This document shows, in pieces, positions 52,118 through 61,949 of a stretch of DNA of 64,000 nucleotides (its first letter is position 1; each line of letters begins with the position of its first letter). Both the position numbers and the translations under genes were made by a program. Source of the DNA: Planctomycetaceae bacterium (GTDB lineage: Bacteria > Planctomycetota > Planctomycetia > Gemmatales > Gemmataceae). The stretch spans positions 62,001 to 126,000 of the forward strand of contig PNLP01000007.1 of the NCBI GenBank assembly GCA_013823135.1. Reading direction: 5' to 3'. The notes beneath the pieces are model-generated. The model searched no databases, had not been told where the DNA came from, and was given only the letters and a program-made list of their open reading frames with translations.

Positions 52118-53731
52118 TCATTCAGGCGGGGGAACCTGGCCAGGATTGACCCCTGGAATATTCGGAAGAATGGCCTCGAACTCCTGGAAATGATTGGTGT
52201 GCACCTTCCTCAGTTCCGCATTCGGAAGCATCTTCCCCACGAGGGTATTCCACTTCGTCTGCTGCTCGGGAGTGAGTACCTTGAGCGCTGCGGCCCAAGC
52301 TGCATCGACCTTGTCGGATAATGGGTCAACCTGCTGACCGTTCACAACGACGCGAGCGACAACATTCCCCTCCGGTTCATGTGGCAAAAGGGCATCGATC
52401 TTGTCTTCTTGATCGGCAGTGAGCCCCAGAGCGCGAATCACTCGGCGATCGAGTAGTGCTGCTGGCCCCATCGACTGAAGCGTGATCTGCTTCAATCTTC
52501 GAAGTTGATCGGCTGAGACAACGCCCTCAGCAGTCTTTTGGAACGCGGGGTCTGAACTGAGGCCAATCGAACTGACCATCAACTCAATCTGTGCGGCCCC
52601 AGGAGCACCACCAGGAAGGACACCGCCGTTGGGAATCGCAACCTGTGGGAGTTGGACGTTGAATCGTTTCATCTGCTTCGCCGAGTATTCCGCACGCAAG
52701 GCATCCAATTTCTTACTTTGATCGTCCGTCAGGCTGATATCCTTCTTGATGGCCTCAATCTGCAGAAGTGCCGCGATTTGTTCAACCTTGACCCTGGCGA
52801 GAGGATCTTCGACCGTGGGCGCCGTCTTCGGAACCGGAGCCGCTGACGCCAGTGCCACTGGCGCCACCGGAGCCGCAACAGCTGTCCGGAACAGTCCAAC
52901 ACCACCAAATGCGATCGCAGCGGTCGCGGTAAGACCCAGACACGCCACACGAACTTTGCTCATCGTCATGGCCCAAAGTACCTCGCTCATGAGTGGCGGC
53001 GTAACCGCGGGAGCAACAGCGCCCCCAGGAACCACCGCCGAAACTGTCGTACGCAGCAGCCGCGACGGCACGGTTGCCACCGCGACTTCCGAAACTGCCC
53101 CGAACCCAGCCAGGGCAATCCCGCCAGCCACTCCACGACTTTCCAGCCGTGCGGCCAGCATCGCCCGACCCCGACTCAACCGACTGGCCACGGTTCCGGC
53201 AGGCCAGCCAAGCTCGACCGCAGCACGGGCAACGGTCAACTCCCGAACCTCGCACAGAACCAGCGCCAGCCGATATCGCTCGGGGAGGCGATCGATTTCT
53301 TCATCGAGCACCTGCGCCAGATCAGGCTCCGGACCACCCGTTGGTGCGGACGCTTCAAGAGCACTGACCAAAGTCGTCTCACGTGCCAAGCGACGCAAGC
53401 GAGCGGCACGGGTCTTCCTGGCAGCCAGCACCGCTACCCCGTGGAGCCACGCAGCGACCCGACCCGGAGGGTTGATGCGTGCTGCCTTGCGGGCGAGTAC
53501 CAGGAACGCAACCTGAAAGGCGTCCTCGGCATCCTGTGTCGCACGGAGAATCCGTTGACAGACGCCGAATACGGTTGGCCCGAGCCGACGAACCAACTCG
53601 GCAAAGGCGGGTTCATCGCCACTTGAAACGAAGCGAGTGAGCAACTCGCCATCGGATAGCTCGCCAAGGCGTGTCGCTGCCAGGGTGGCTCGAACCAGGG
53701 AGCCAAGCTGTCGGTCGCATTTCTTCCTCAT
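52118..53731 (-). CDS. ECF sigma factor with transmembrane C-terminal extension
   Basis: 537-residue extracytoplasmic-function sigma factor. Region 2 lies at about 45-105 (FAELVRRLGPTVFGVCQRIL, AEDAFQVAFLVLARKA), region 4 at about 145-195 (LPERYRLALVLCEVRELTVARAAVELGWPAGTVASRLSRGRAML). Then comes an Ala/Val/Pro-rich linker, a single membrane segment near 275-295 (VACLGLTATAAIAFGGVGLF), and a 240-residue outer domain rich in helices (LTDDQSKKLDALRAEYSAKQ, LGLTADQEDKIDALL) resembling LTXXQ/Spy-like envelope-stress sensors. This one-polypeptide sigma plus sensor layout is typical of Gemmata-type ECF groups and implies direct sensing by the sigma factor itself. No separate anti-sigma gene is present. 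It is divergent from the secreted protein at 53983. Confidence 0.93.
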   Translation of the reverse strand: MRKKCDRQLGSLVRATLAATRLGELSDGELLTRFVSSGDEPAFAELVRRLGPTVFGVCQRILRATQDAEDAFQVAFLVLARKAARINPPGRVAAWLHGVAVLAARKTRAARLRRLARETTLVSALEASAPTGGPEPDLAQVLDEEIDRLPERYRLALVLCEVRELTVARAAVELGWPAGTVASRLSRGRAMLAARLESRGVAGGIALAGFGAVSEVAVATVPSRLLRTTVSAVVPGGAVAPAVTPPLMSEVLWAMTMSKVRVACLGLTATAAIAFGGVGLFRTAVAAPVAPVALASAAPVPKTAPTVEDPLARVKVEQIAALLQIEAIKKDISLTDDQSKKLDALRAEYSAKQMKRFNVQLPQVAIPNGGVLPGGAPGAAQIELMVSSIGLSSDPAFQKTAEGVVSADQLRRLKQITLQSMGPAALLDRRVIRALGLTADQEDKIDALLPHEPEGNVVARVVVNGQQVDPLSDKVDAAWAAALKVLTPEQQTKWNTLVGKMLPNAELRKVHTNHFQEFEAILPNIPGVNPGQVPPPE

Positions 53732-53982
53732 GGCTGTATCCCTGATAGCAGTTGCGGCCGACTACTCATCTCTCTCCCGGCGGTGGGCAGACTTATCCAA
53801 CGATTTGGGAAAATCGGAGAGACGATCCTCATCTGACGCGAGCCGGAGTTGTTCTAGGCCAAACCGCGTCATCCTACTGAGCTCATGAGTAGCCCTGACA
53901 AACCACCGGGTAACGCTTGACTTCGGTGAGTCGTCGCGAGAAAACGGATGTGTAGCTGATCTTTCCATGTCGAGGTTACCCA

Positions 53983-55464
53983 ATGCCCCGCACCGTGCTG
54001 GCTGTCGGCCTGCTCCTCTTCGCCTTTGCCGGGACCGTCCAGGCCGCCGGCCCATACGACGATCTCCTGAAGCACACGACCACCAACACCAACACCCTCG
54101 TTCTGATTGACGTGAAGGGCGCGATGAACAGTGCCCTCGCCAAGGCAGAAAAGTGGGGGCAAAATGCCAAGAATGGCGACCGTGGCGGGCTGGGATTTGT
54201 CCCCGATGACGCCGAAACTGTGGTCATCGCAGCCGAGGTGAATCTCAACACCCTCGTACGCGATTTTCAAGTTGGTTTGGTGAAGGTGTCACACAACGTG
54301 CCCGAGATGCGGGATGTCGCGAATCGAGAGGGTGGCACAGTCGATGAAATCGCAGGGCGGCTTGCGGTGCTATCGCCTCGCAATGTGTACTTCACCACCC
54401 TGCCCGGCGCTCAGTTCGTCGCAGCGTACCCCGCGGATCGGCAATACACCGCACGTTATTTGAAAGCTGTGAAGGCAAACAAGACCGGGCAACTCACACC
54501 GTACCTCGCCGATGCTGTGGGGAAAGTCTCCGGTAACGCTGTCACGATTGCAGTCGATCTCGAGGACGTGCTAGACAGGACACTTCTGCGGATCTCGCTG
54601 GGAGCCAGCCCTGCCGTCGCAAAGATCCAAACGGCTGACGTTGATCTGCTCGCCAGGTTCATGGCAGGCACGAAGGGGATGACATTCGCCGCCAAAATCG
54701 GCGACGAAATTCAGGGGAGCATCACCGTCGAGTTCATCGGCGATCCCTCGGACTTCAAGCGTACACTCCCGGACCTGTTGCGTGAGTTGCTCGAAGGCCA
54801 AGGCGTGGCGATCTCAGGATTCGGTAACTGGGAAGCGAAATTCACCGAGAAAGCGATGACACTCTCAGGCCCAATGAGTTCTGCGGATTTAAAGCGGATC
54901 GTCTCGCTGTTCGCGTTCCCGCAGATCCCAGGCGAACCTGACCCCATGGTGAAGGGGAACGAACCCAGCCCGGACATGACGCGGCGATACTTGGTGGCGG
55001 TCGATACCATCCTCTCCGAAACACGCGCGATGCAGAAAAGCCCAAACTACGACAAGATGGCTACCTGGCACGACAAGGCAGCTGACCAGATCGACCACCT
55101 GAACCGACGGAACGTGGATCAAATCGCTGCTGACGCAGCATATCAGGTTACGAAGCAATTGCGTGCGATTGCCCAAAGCATGAGGGGCGTGCCGATCGAC
55201 AAGAAGGCACTGGAGAGTCAACAGTATTATTACACCTCCGGTGGCGGTTACTCGCCGGGCTTCGGTGGGGGTTGGTACGGCTGGCGGCCCTATCTCGTTC
55301 AGAATGCCACTTCCACGACCACGAACATCCCGGAAATCCAGGCGAAGATTGCCAAGGTGGTTGCTGACGACGAAAAGCAACGACTGGAATCGTGGTCTGC
55401 GATCGACCGGATTCTGCAGGAGGCTCGCCGAAAGCTGAACGACAAGTTCAAGATGGGGTTCTAA
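53983..55464 (+). CDS. Secreted protein of unknown function
   Basis: 493 residues. Signal peptide MPRTVLAVGLLLFAFAGTVQAAG; mature chain starts PYDDLLKHTTTNTNTLVLIDVKGA. It has two weakly similar halves with alternating beta and helix (NVYFTTLPGAQFVAAYPADRQYTARYL, GMTFAAKIGDEIQGSITVEFIG). Near residue 410 a Tyr/Gly-rich loop (YYYTSGGGYSPGFGGGWYGW) precedes a helical tail. I do not recognise a named family, though similar proteins occur in Gemmataceae. It lies 251 bp from the divergent ECF sigma gene and may be one of its targets. The 3' end meets a long inverted repeat at 55467-55548. Confidence 0.8.
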   Translation: MPRTVLAVGLLLFAFAGTVQAAGPYDDLLKHTTTNTNTLVLIDVKGAMNSALAKAEKWGQNAKNGDRGGLGFVPDDAETVVIAAEVNLNTLVRDFQVGLVKVSHNVPEMRDVANREGGTVDEIAGRLAVLSPRNVYFTTLPGAQFVAAYPADRQYTARYLKAVKANKTGQLTPYLADAVGKVSGNAVTIAVDLEDVLDRTLLRISLGASPAVAKIQTADVDLLARFMAGTKGMTFAAKIGDEIQGSITVEFIGDPSDFKRTLPDLLRELLEGQGVAISGFGNWEAKFTEKAMTLSGPMSSADLKRIVSLFAFPQIPGEPDPMVKGNEPSPDMTRRYLVAVDTILSETRAMQKSPNYDKMATWHDKAADQIDHLNRRNVDQIAADAAYQVTKQLRAIAQSMRGVPIDKKALESQQYYYTSGGGYSPGFGGGWYGWRPYLVQNATSTTTNIPEIQAKIAKVVADDEKQRLESWSAIDRILQEARRKLNDKFKMGF

Positions 55465-55466
55465 GC

Positions 55467-55548
55467 ATCTCGGATTGCGAAATGCGGCTTGGAAACTGAC
55501 GAGATCTTCTACTCATCAGTTTTCAAGCCGCATTCCGCAATCCGAGAT
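55467..55548. repeat. 82-bp inverted repeat between convergent genes
   Basis: Imperfect arms of about 34 bp pair 55467-55500 with 55512-55548. They are built from GGATTGCG, AATGCGGCTTG and AAACTGA units, with small gaps. It fills the spacer between the stops of the secreted protein and the M20 peptidase genes, so it could double as a terminator, but it lacks a T-run and resembles the other long palindromes of the window. Confidence 0.85.
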
Positions 55549-56777
55549 TACTCTGCCTCGCCCGTTGCCAGCGCCAATGCCAGCCGGCAACCGCTCTCGT
55601 ACTCGACCAAATCGACGAACTCTTTCACGGTGTGAATCTCGTTCTGACCGGCTCCAAACGTGATTGTTGGGATGCCGTGCTTTACCATCCAGTTCGCGTC
55701 CAGACCACCGTTCGTTACACGCAAATTGGGCTCTCGGCCAATCGCCCGCACTGCCGCGGCTGCTCGCGTCACGACGGGCGCATCGTCCTTCAGGCGGAAC
55801 GGTAGGTAGTCGAGGCGTGAAGTGAACTTGACCTTGGCCATCCGACCCTCATTGTCCTTGACGCGAGTTCCGGCATTGTTGAAGGCAAGCTTGTATGCGG
55901 CACTGATCTCACGGACGAATTTCGCATCGTGACTGCGACTTTCGCCCTTCACCTGCACGAAATCGGTGACCACATTGGTCGCGTCGCCCGCGCTACGTCC
56001 ATCCGCAGTGCCAATTGGCCCGATGTTGCTGGTGCCAACTTTCCCATCCTTCACAACCTTACCCCACCACCCCCCTGCGTACACCTCGGCCATCGCCAGT
56101 GCCACGACCATGCTCGCAGATATCCCCTTCTCTGGAGCAACGCCAGCGTGCGAAGCTTTCCCCTTGATATCCACGGTCCAGCGGTCTGCTCCAATCGCCC
56201 CAACTATCACGTCCGCGGCGTTGCGTCCGTCCACATTGAAGCCCATTGCGGGGCCACCCAACTCTGCCGGATTCAGGTGTTTCGCCCCGAAGAGGCCACT
56301 CTCCTCACGCACGGTAAAGAGCAGCGTGAGCGGCGGGTGAGGCAACTTCTGCTTAAAGAGTTCCGCCACGAGCGTGACGAGCACCGCACAACCCGTTCGG
56401 TTGTCGCCTCCGAGAGCAGTGGTGCCCTCGTGAACATTCACGACCCGCTTCCCCTTCACAACGGGACTCGCCCCGGCACAAAGCGGCACGGTATCCATGT
56501 GAGTCATGAACAGCAGGGGCTTCGTTGCCTTTTTTCCAGTGCCGGGCAGCTTGACAATCAGGTTCCCCGTTTGAGTTGGCTCGGGGATTCGGGTGTTGGC
56601 GTCATCGAACGAAATGGCCGAAGCGGGAACGCCGGCCTCTTTCAAAGCGGCGATGATTTCCCTCCCGATCGCAGCTTCCTGGCCTGTGATCCCCGGGACT
56701 GCGAGCAGGCGGACCAATCGAGCAACGCTGGCCTGCGTATCGAACTGTGGCATGGGAGCCAGTGTGGTTATGGGCAT
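55548..56777 (-). CDS. M20-family metallopeptidase (PepT-like)
   Basis: 409-residue dizinc exopeptidase. Metal ligands and catalytic acids are visible in LLFMTHMDTVP (His, Asp), GGDNRTGCAVL (bridging Asp) and FTVREESGLFGAKHLN (Glu-Glu). The dimerisation domain (about 195-310) begins after GFNVDGRNAADV, with KASHAGVAPEKGISA carrying the trans-subunit His. The C-terminus has GAGQNEIHTVKEFVDL with the last metal-binding His. Best matched to peptidase T-like tripeptidases; cytoplasmic. ATG 56777 used; the second ATG at 56753 is an alternative. Confidence 0.93.
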   Translation of the reverse strand: MPITTLAPMPQFDTQASVARLVRLLAVPGITGQEAAIGREIIAALKEAGVPASAISFDDANTRIPEPTQTGNLIVKLPGTGKKATKPLLFMTHMDTVPLCAGASPVVKGKRVVNVHEGTTALGGDNRTGCAVLVTLVAELFKQKLPHPPLTLLFTVREESGLFGAKHLNPAELGGPAMGFNVDGRNAADVIVGAIGADRWTVDIKGKASHAGVAPEKGISASMVVALAMAEVYAGGWWGKVVKDGKVGTSNIGPIGTADGRSAGDATNVVTDFVQVKGESRSHDAKFVREISAAYKLAFNNAGTRVKDNEGRMAKVKFTSRLDYLPFRLKDDAPVVTRAAAAVRAIGREPNLRVTNGGLDANWMVKHGIPTITFGAGQNEIHTVKEFVDLVEYESGCRLALALATGEAE

Positions 56778-56859
56778 GGCTTCGACTCAGAGCGGTGTGG
56801 AGTCCGAACCGAAGCAGTTTAGGAACACCACTACCAAGCGTCGTGGCTTTGATCAACAA

Positions 56860-56924
56860 CGAACGATGAACAATGAGTGAAACTCAGAAGAACACTCCGG
56901 TTTTCCGCAAGAGTTCATCGTTCG
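56860..56924. repeat. 65-bp inverted repeat upstream of ndk
   Basis: Perfect 12-bp outer arms CGAACGATGAAC (56860-56871) and GTTCATCGTTCG (56913-56924) flank a 41-bp centre containing further partial pairing (GAGTGAAACTC). It lies between the divergent M20 peptidase and ndk genes. Shorter-armed than the others. Confidence 0.8.
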
Positions 56925-57033
56925 CGGCCCAGGAACCACATGACCCTGCAACTCTGGTGGACGTTCTGCCCACACTTCCGCACCATGAGCACTACGCACA
57001 CCACCACAACCCACATCCACGGGCGAGGACGAG

Positions 57034-57480
57034 ATGCAACAAACGCTGATCCTGTTGAAGCCGGACGCAGTGCAACGACGGCTGGTTGGAGAAGTCATCG
57101 GGAGGTTCGAGAAGAAAGGTTTGCGGCTGGTCGGGCTCAAACTGGTGAAGGCAAGCCGCGATCTGGCCGAGAAGCATTACGCTGTTCACAAGGGCAAGCC
57201 ATTCTACGAAAGCTTGCTGACGTTCTTGACCAGCGGGCCGACGGTTGCAATGGTGCTCGAAGGGCGTGAGGCTGTGCCCGCGTGTCGAGCCTTGATGGGA
57301 TTGACCGACGGTGCCAAGTCGCCCCCCGGAACGATTCGCGGCGACTTTGGCCTGAGTGTTCAGAACAACCTCGTCCACGGTAGCGACAGCCCCGAGAACG
57401 CGATCATCGAGATCGGCTTGTGGTTCAAGCCCGAGGAACTGGTCTCGTTCACGCAGACGGATGCCACGTGGGTGGGCTGA
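57034..57480 (+). CDS. ndk: Nucleoside diphosphate kinase
   Basis: 148-residue cytoplasmic enzyme transferring the gamma-phosphate between nucleoside triphosphates and diphosphates. Family motifs are complete: TLILLKPDAVQRRLVGEVI (Lys in the ATP site), YESLLTFLTSGPTVAMVLEG, TIRGDFGLSVQNNLVHGSDSPENA with the phosphohistidine in NLVHGSDS, and EIGLWF near the end. Length is normal. Start ATG 57034 follows GGACGAG. It is followed after 10 bp by the FtsX-like permease gene, a link without an obvious functional reason. Confidence 0.97.
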   Translation: MQQTLILLKPDAVQRRLVGEVIGRFEKKGLRLVGLKLVKASRDLAEKHYAVHKGKPFYESLLTFLTSGPTVAMVLEGREAVPACRALMGLTDGAKSPPGTIRGDFGLSVQNNLVHGSDSPENAIIEIGLWFKPEELVSFTQTDATWVG

Positions 57481-57490
57481 CGGTTTCGCC

Positions 57491-59080
57491 ATGACGGTCC
57501 GCGAACTCACTCGGTTCGCCATCGGCGGACTGTGGCGGCAGAAGGTGCGAACCACTCTGACGCTTGTCGGAGTCACGGTTGGCACCTGTGCGATGGCGTT
57601 TAGCCTCGCACTTGGCCTGGGAATGCGAGCGTTCATCGAGAACGAGTTCAAGGGCCGCGACGACTTCTGGCGGATTCACGTTCACATCGATGAACCGCCT
57701 GCCGATCCGAAGGACGCTCCCCCCGAGAAGGTTGCCGTGCGGGGGGTTGTGTCTGACGCCAGAAAGGAGCGTCTCCGCGAGGCGCTCCTCGATCGCTACG
57801 TCGCGAGCCGACAGCGCAAGCCACCCATCCCACTCACACAGGATAAACTCGCCGCCATCGCGGCCCTTCCCGACGTATCCGAAGTTCGCACATACCGCAG
57901 CGCGGACGGCCGTGTTACCACTGCGGGATCTCCCAAACCGGCGGTTGAGTTCACGGTCAGCGGTCCACTTACCGATCTCCAATCCCGACTCATCGCAGGC
58001 CGACTTCCGTCTCCGAATACCAAGGAAATTGTCGTTACGGAACTCGTTCTTTACGACCTCGATCGTGGCGACGACGCGGATCTGGAGGGATCGCTAGGGT
58101 TGCCCGTTCGGCTCGAAGTGGGCGGCGTGCGGAATGCTCCTCCGCTGGCGTTGGCCCGGGCACTGACCGGCCATCAACCGAGTGATGAGTTAACTGCGGG
58201 CCAACTGGCCGTGCTGGAGAAACTTGTCACAGCGTTGCCCGGAAAGCTCGCCAGCTTTGACCTGAGCGAGACAGAACGCGCCGAGTTGAAGCGACTCCTA
58301 GATGTGAAACGCGACCCGGCCGAAGAACGGCAGTTGGCTTCGGGGGCCACGGCTTCGGACGAGTATCGCATCTGTGGTGTGGTCCGGATTCTCAATCGCG
58401 AGGAACGCAAGAAGGCCGGGCCGTTCTCATCGTGGGAAATGATCCGCGCGAATGTGTTCCTTCCACCCTCCACCGGGGCCGATCTATTCGGCCGCCTACC
58501 GTGGGCAAAGGATGGAACAGTCTATGTTGCGGATGTGCGAGTTCGCCCCGGTGGCGACCTTCAGGGCACAGCCGCCGCGATCGACGGCATGGGCTATCGG
58601 ACTGTCTCCGCCGCGAAGTGGTTCGCGAGCGCCAAGCGGGAGGTCACGCTGATTGCGATGGGGTTGAACCTGTTCGCGTTGATCGCGTTGTTCGTCGCGG
58701 CAATCGGGATCACGAACACACTGGTGACAAGCGTGGTCGAGCGGACGAAGGAGATTGGTATTCTGCGTGCGATCGGCGCGACACGGGGTCAGGTGCTCGG
58801 AATGTTCCTGGCTGAAGGGGCATTCATCGGATTGCTCGGGAGTGTTCTGGGACTGGCACTGGCACGCGGGCTGGCCGTTCCCGCGGACGCCTGGGTGCAG
58901 GACATCATGAAGACCCAGATGGAAGAAGAGAAGTTACTGAGTTCGACGATCTTCGTGTTTCCGGTATGGCTTTGGCTGGCGTCCGTCGGGTTCGCGGTAC
59001 TGTTGACGACCGCAGCAGCTTACTACCCCGCACGCCGTGCTGCTCATATCCATCCCATCGAGGCACTTCGTTACGGGTGA
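57491..59080 (+). CDS. FtsX/MacB-type ABC transporter permease
   Basis: 529-residue permease of a type VII ABC (mechanotransmission) transporter. One N-terminal membrane segment (TLTLVGVTVGTCAMAFSLALGLG) is followed by a large periplasmic MacB_PCD domain (about 45-385) and three C-terminal segments in an FtsX domain (LNLFALIALFVAAIGITNTL, FLAEGAFIGLLGSVLGLALARG, FPVWLWLASVGFAVLLTTAAAYYPARRAAHI). ERTKEIGILRAIGATRGQVLGMF is the coupling-helix signature. The ATPase partner is not adjacent. ATG 57491 begins the conserved region; the longer frame overlaps ndk out of phase. Convergent with the MMPL exporter gene, separated by 5 bp. Confidence 0.92.
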   Translation: MTVRELTRFAIGGLWRQKVRTTLTLVGVTVGTCAMAFSLALGLGMRAFIENEFKGRDDFWRIHVHIDEPPADPKDAPPEKVAVRGVVSDARKERLREALLDRYVASRQRKPPIPLTQDKLAAIAALPDVSEVRTYRSADGRVTTAGSPKPAVEFTVSGPLTDLQSRLIAGRLPSPNTKEIVVTELVLYDLDRGDDADLEGSLGLPVRLEVGGVRNAPPLALARALTGHQPSDELTAGQLAVLEKLVTALPGKLASFDLSETERAELKRLLDVKRDPAEERQLASGATASDEYRICGVVRILNREERKKAGPFSSWEMIRANVFLPPSTGADLFGRLPWAKDGTVYVADVRVRPGGDLQGTAAAIDGMGYRTVSAAKWFASAKREVTLIAMGLNLFALIALFVAAIGITNTLVTSVVERTKEIGILRAIGATRGQVLGMFLAEGAFIGLLGSVLGLALARGLAVPADAWVQDIMKTQMEEEKLLSSTIFVFPVWLWLASVGFAVLLTTAAAYYPARRAAHIHPIEALRYG

Positions 59081-59085
59081 TCCGA

Positions 59086-61860
59086 TCACGCGGCTTTCGT
59101 CGTGGGGAACGGCAACACAACGGGCTCAGGCTTCATCGCGTTGGAATGGAGATGATTGCGGACATCGAGAAGGTTCAGCACGGCGGGGAGCCAGACGAGC
59201 GCCGCGACCATGCAGAAAGTGACACCCAGCGTCAGTGCGAGGCCGAGGCTCGCCATTCCGGCGTGCCGTGCAGTCATGAGTGTCCCGAATCCCAGAATCG
59301 TCGTGAGCGCCGCGACCATCACCCCGCGACCCGTGGCCGACCCGAGCCGGTAAGCCTGGCGTCGATTCCGTCCGCGATAGTCGTGAAGCACGTGGACGCC
59401 ATTGTCCACACCGACGCCGACAATCAGCGGCAGCGCGATCATGTTGGCCGGATTCAGCGCGACCCCGCACATTCCCATGACGCCGAGCGTGAGCACGACC
59501 CCCACCGCGAGCGGGAACAATCCCAGCATCAGATCCCGCAATCTTCGCATGTCGAGCAACAGCACGAGAACGATCGCAGCCAGCGCGTAAACCGCCGCCC
59601 ACTCGAAGCCGACCTTCATCTGGAGCAACCCTTCGAGCGTTCGATAGGCCTTCCCGGTGGCATCCGGATCAACTGCGTTCGCCGCCACCGTGAACTGCTT
59701 GAGTGCCTCGTAATCCCACAAACTTTCGCGGGCGAATGCACGGACCAAGTACTCGCCATGCGACCCGATGTACCGCTCGCGGAGTTCGGCAGGCACATCC
59801 GCTGCCGTGATCGGAGCAGGCCGCGACACAGCCCTGAGTTCGTGTAGGTCGGCAGCAAGGTCCGGACCCAGCCGACGGTCGAACACACGCAACCGCTCCG
59901 TGGCAGTGGCGGGGCAAGCATCGAGTGCGTCGCGGAGTGCGTTCGCGGCGATCGATTGCGGCGTGGCACTCCCTGCGAGGAGCGACACCCTGGCCGCAAG
60001 ATCACGCACCGCGTTGGGATGAGAATTCATCGGCGTGGGGAGCCGGTCCTTGGGCGGCAGATCGGACAATCGCCCGTGGATCGCCCGCACAATCGGGAGC
60101 TTTCGTTCCTGATCCGCAGGCACCAGCGAAGCCACTTCAATCACGCGACCGACTTCCGGGATCGCCTCGTACTTAGCCTTCAACGCAAGGGCTTCCTCGC
60201 GAGAATGGGCGATGCTCATCGCGTCCCACGACGCGCCGGCCGCACGGTCGATCAGTTTGTGTTCCCACACAACAGAATCGAGCCCACACGGTTGCAGGTT
60301 CAGCAGGTTGTGATCGTACTTCAGGCGAGTTGCGAAAGAACCGCACACCAGCAAAAGCACAGCACCGGCTCCCAAGACGAGACGCGGGTGGCGGGCCAAT
60401 GTGGGTGCCCACGTCGCCGAGAGCGGGATCGTTGCCAGCAGAGGAGCCGGCAACGCAACGCCAGCCGATTGGGTCGCACGATGGCGTTCCAGCAACACAA
60501 TCAGCGCCGGCATCAGCAGCACACAACTCGCGGCACAGAACAGCACGCCCGAACCAGCGATCCAACCGAGTTCCACGACTGCCTTGAAGTCCACGAGCAT
60601 CACGGCGAAGAAGGCGAGCCCTGTAGTGGCCGCAGCGGTGACGATGCTCGGCCCCGCATGTAGGGCCGTGGTTCGCAGCGATTCGTCAACCGAGCCACCC
60701 CGGCGTCGGGCCTCGTCGTACTGCGCAATCCACAGGACACCGTAGTCGCCGAGGCCAATCAGCATAACGGCGAACGTTGAAGAAAGGATGTTCAGGTGCC
60801 CAACGGTGATCGTCGCCCAGCCCAACGCCCACAGCGTGCCCACGACCAAGGTCACGATGGTGAGAAACGGGTAGCGTGGGCCACGATAAACTACCAGATA
60901 CAGCACCGCGACGCCGAACAGCGCCAGTCCGGATGCCCGCGTGGTATCGATGTCCGAAAGCTCCATCTCGTCGGTTTCGAGCACGGGCAAGCCAGTTAGC
61001 CCGAGCGCAACGTCAGGGAATTGCCCTGAGACGTCGGCCAGAATCGCCCGCATCGCGGCGTTTGCTTCCCTCGCCGGGGTGAACGACTCGGCCGCCTTCC
61101 TGGGGCGACACGTCAGCAGTGCCAGCGATCCATCCGGCGTGATGCAATACTGCGTTTCCGCCAGTGGATTGTTGCGGCGAGCCTCGGGTGTCGTTCCGGG
61201 GCCAGGCGCGGCAAGCGACCACGGATTCACATAGGCTGCGGGGTTTCGCACCGTTTTGGCCGCTGAGTTGGCCAGCGCGGGGAGTTGTTCGAGCAAATCG
61301 AGATCGGCCCCCGATACTTCCCGACCTGCATGGCGTGCTTCGAGTGCAAGAGCGGCGTTCCCGAGCAACGCCTCGATCGACAGCATCCGCCACGCTACGG
61401 GGCCGACCGAGTTTAGCAGCGGGGCCATGCGATCAAGCCGTGCCGCCACCGCTTCCAACTGTTCGGGCGATAGATGCAGCAGTGCGCGGTCGCGGATGTG
61501 GCTCAGATCCACCTTGTAGAAGACGCGGTCGAACAGGTCGGGGCGTTGCTTCACCTTGTCAGCGGCCACGTCAAGTGCGGCCTTCATCCGTGATTGATCT
61601 TTACCCTCGGCTACGACCACCATGTCGTCGTCATCCCCGAAGGCGTCGAGGTAGCGTTGCCAGCGCTGCTGACATGGCTTGTCTGGGCTGAGGAGGTCGT
61701 TACGCTGGGTGTGGTAGTTGAGTCGGGTGTATGCGGTCTGGACGGCAACCGTTGTCACTATGGCTGCGGCCGCGAGAACAGCACGCGGATGGCGAGCCAC
61801 CCACGCGACAACGGCACATACAAATCGAGCAAGGAAGTCGGGATGTTTCTCCGACATCAT
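59086..61860 (-). CDS. MMPL/RND-superfamily exporter (HpnN-like)
   Basis: 924-residue inner-membrane transporter with two symmetrical halves, each having one N-terminal helix, a large periplasmic loop and five clustered helices. The first half ends in a helical bundle with VMLIGLGDYGVLWIAQYDEARRRGGSVDESLR, the second with IALPLIVGVGVDNGVHVLHDYRGRN, both carrying the Gly-Asp pairs that relay protons. The closest known pattern is the hopanoid transporter HpnN; MmpL lipid exporters are other relatives. Export of a lipid or hopanoid to the outer membrane is an inference; no hopanoid genes are seen in the window. Two in-frame ATGs (61860, 61857) are equally possible. Confidence 0.9.
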   Translation of the reverse strand: MMSEKHPDFLARFVCAVVAWVARHPRAVLAAAAIVTTVAVQTAYTRLNYHTQRNDLLSPDKPCQQRWQRYLDAFGDDDDMVVVAEGKDQSRMKAALDVAADKVKQRPDLFDRVFYKVDLSHIRDRALLHLSPEQLEAVAARLDRMAPLLNSVGPVAWRMLSIEALLGNAALALEARHAGREVSGADLDLLEQLPALANSAAKTVRNPAAYVNPWSLAAPGPGTTPEARRNNPLAETQYCITPDGSLALLTCRPRKAAESFTPAREANAAMRAILADVSGQFPDVALGLTGLPVLETDEMELSDIDTTRASGLALFGVAVLYLVVYRGPRYPFLTIVTLVVGTLWALGWATITVGHLNILSSTFAVMLIGLGDYGVLWIAQYDEARRRGGSVDESLRTTALHAGPSIVTAAATTGLAFFAVMLVDFKAVVELGWIAGSGVLFCAASCVLLMPALIVLLERHRATQSAGVALPAPLLATIPLSATWAPTLARHPRLVLGAGAVLLLVCGSFATRLKYDHNLLNLQPCGLDSVVWEHKLIDRAAGASWDAMSIAHSREEALALKAKYEAIPEVGRVIEVASLVPADQERKLPIVRAIHGRLSDLPPKDRLPTPMNSHPNAVRDLAARVSLLAGSATPQSIAANALRDALDACPATATERLRVFDRRLGPDLAADLHELRAVSRPAPITAADVPAELRERYIGSHGEYLVRAFARESLWDYEALKQFTVAANAVDPDATGKAYRTLEGLLQMKVGFEWAAVYALAAIVLVLLLDMRRLRDLMLGLFPLAVGVVLTLGVMGMCGVALNPANMIALPLIVGVGVDNGVHVLHDYRGRNRRQAYRLGSATGRGVMVAALTTILGFGTLMTARHAGMASLGLALTLGVTFCMVAALVWLPAVLNLLDVRNHLHSNAMKPEPVVLPFPTTKAA

Positions 61861-61949
61861 GGCGGTCCTTCGCCGACAAATTTATTCAGAACCACTCCGG
61901 GCCTATAGGGAATTCAGAAGTGGCGCACAACCCCGACTGTGAGCAGATT

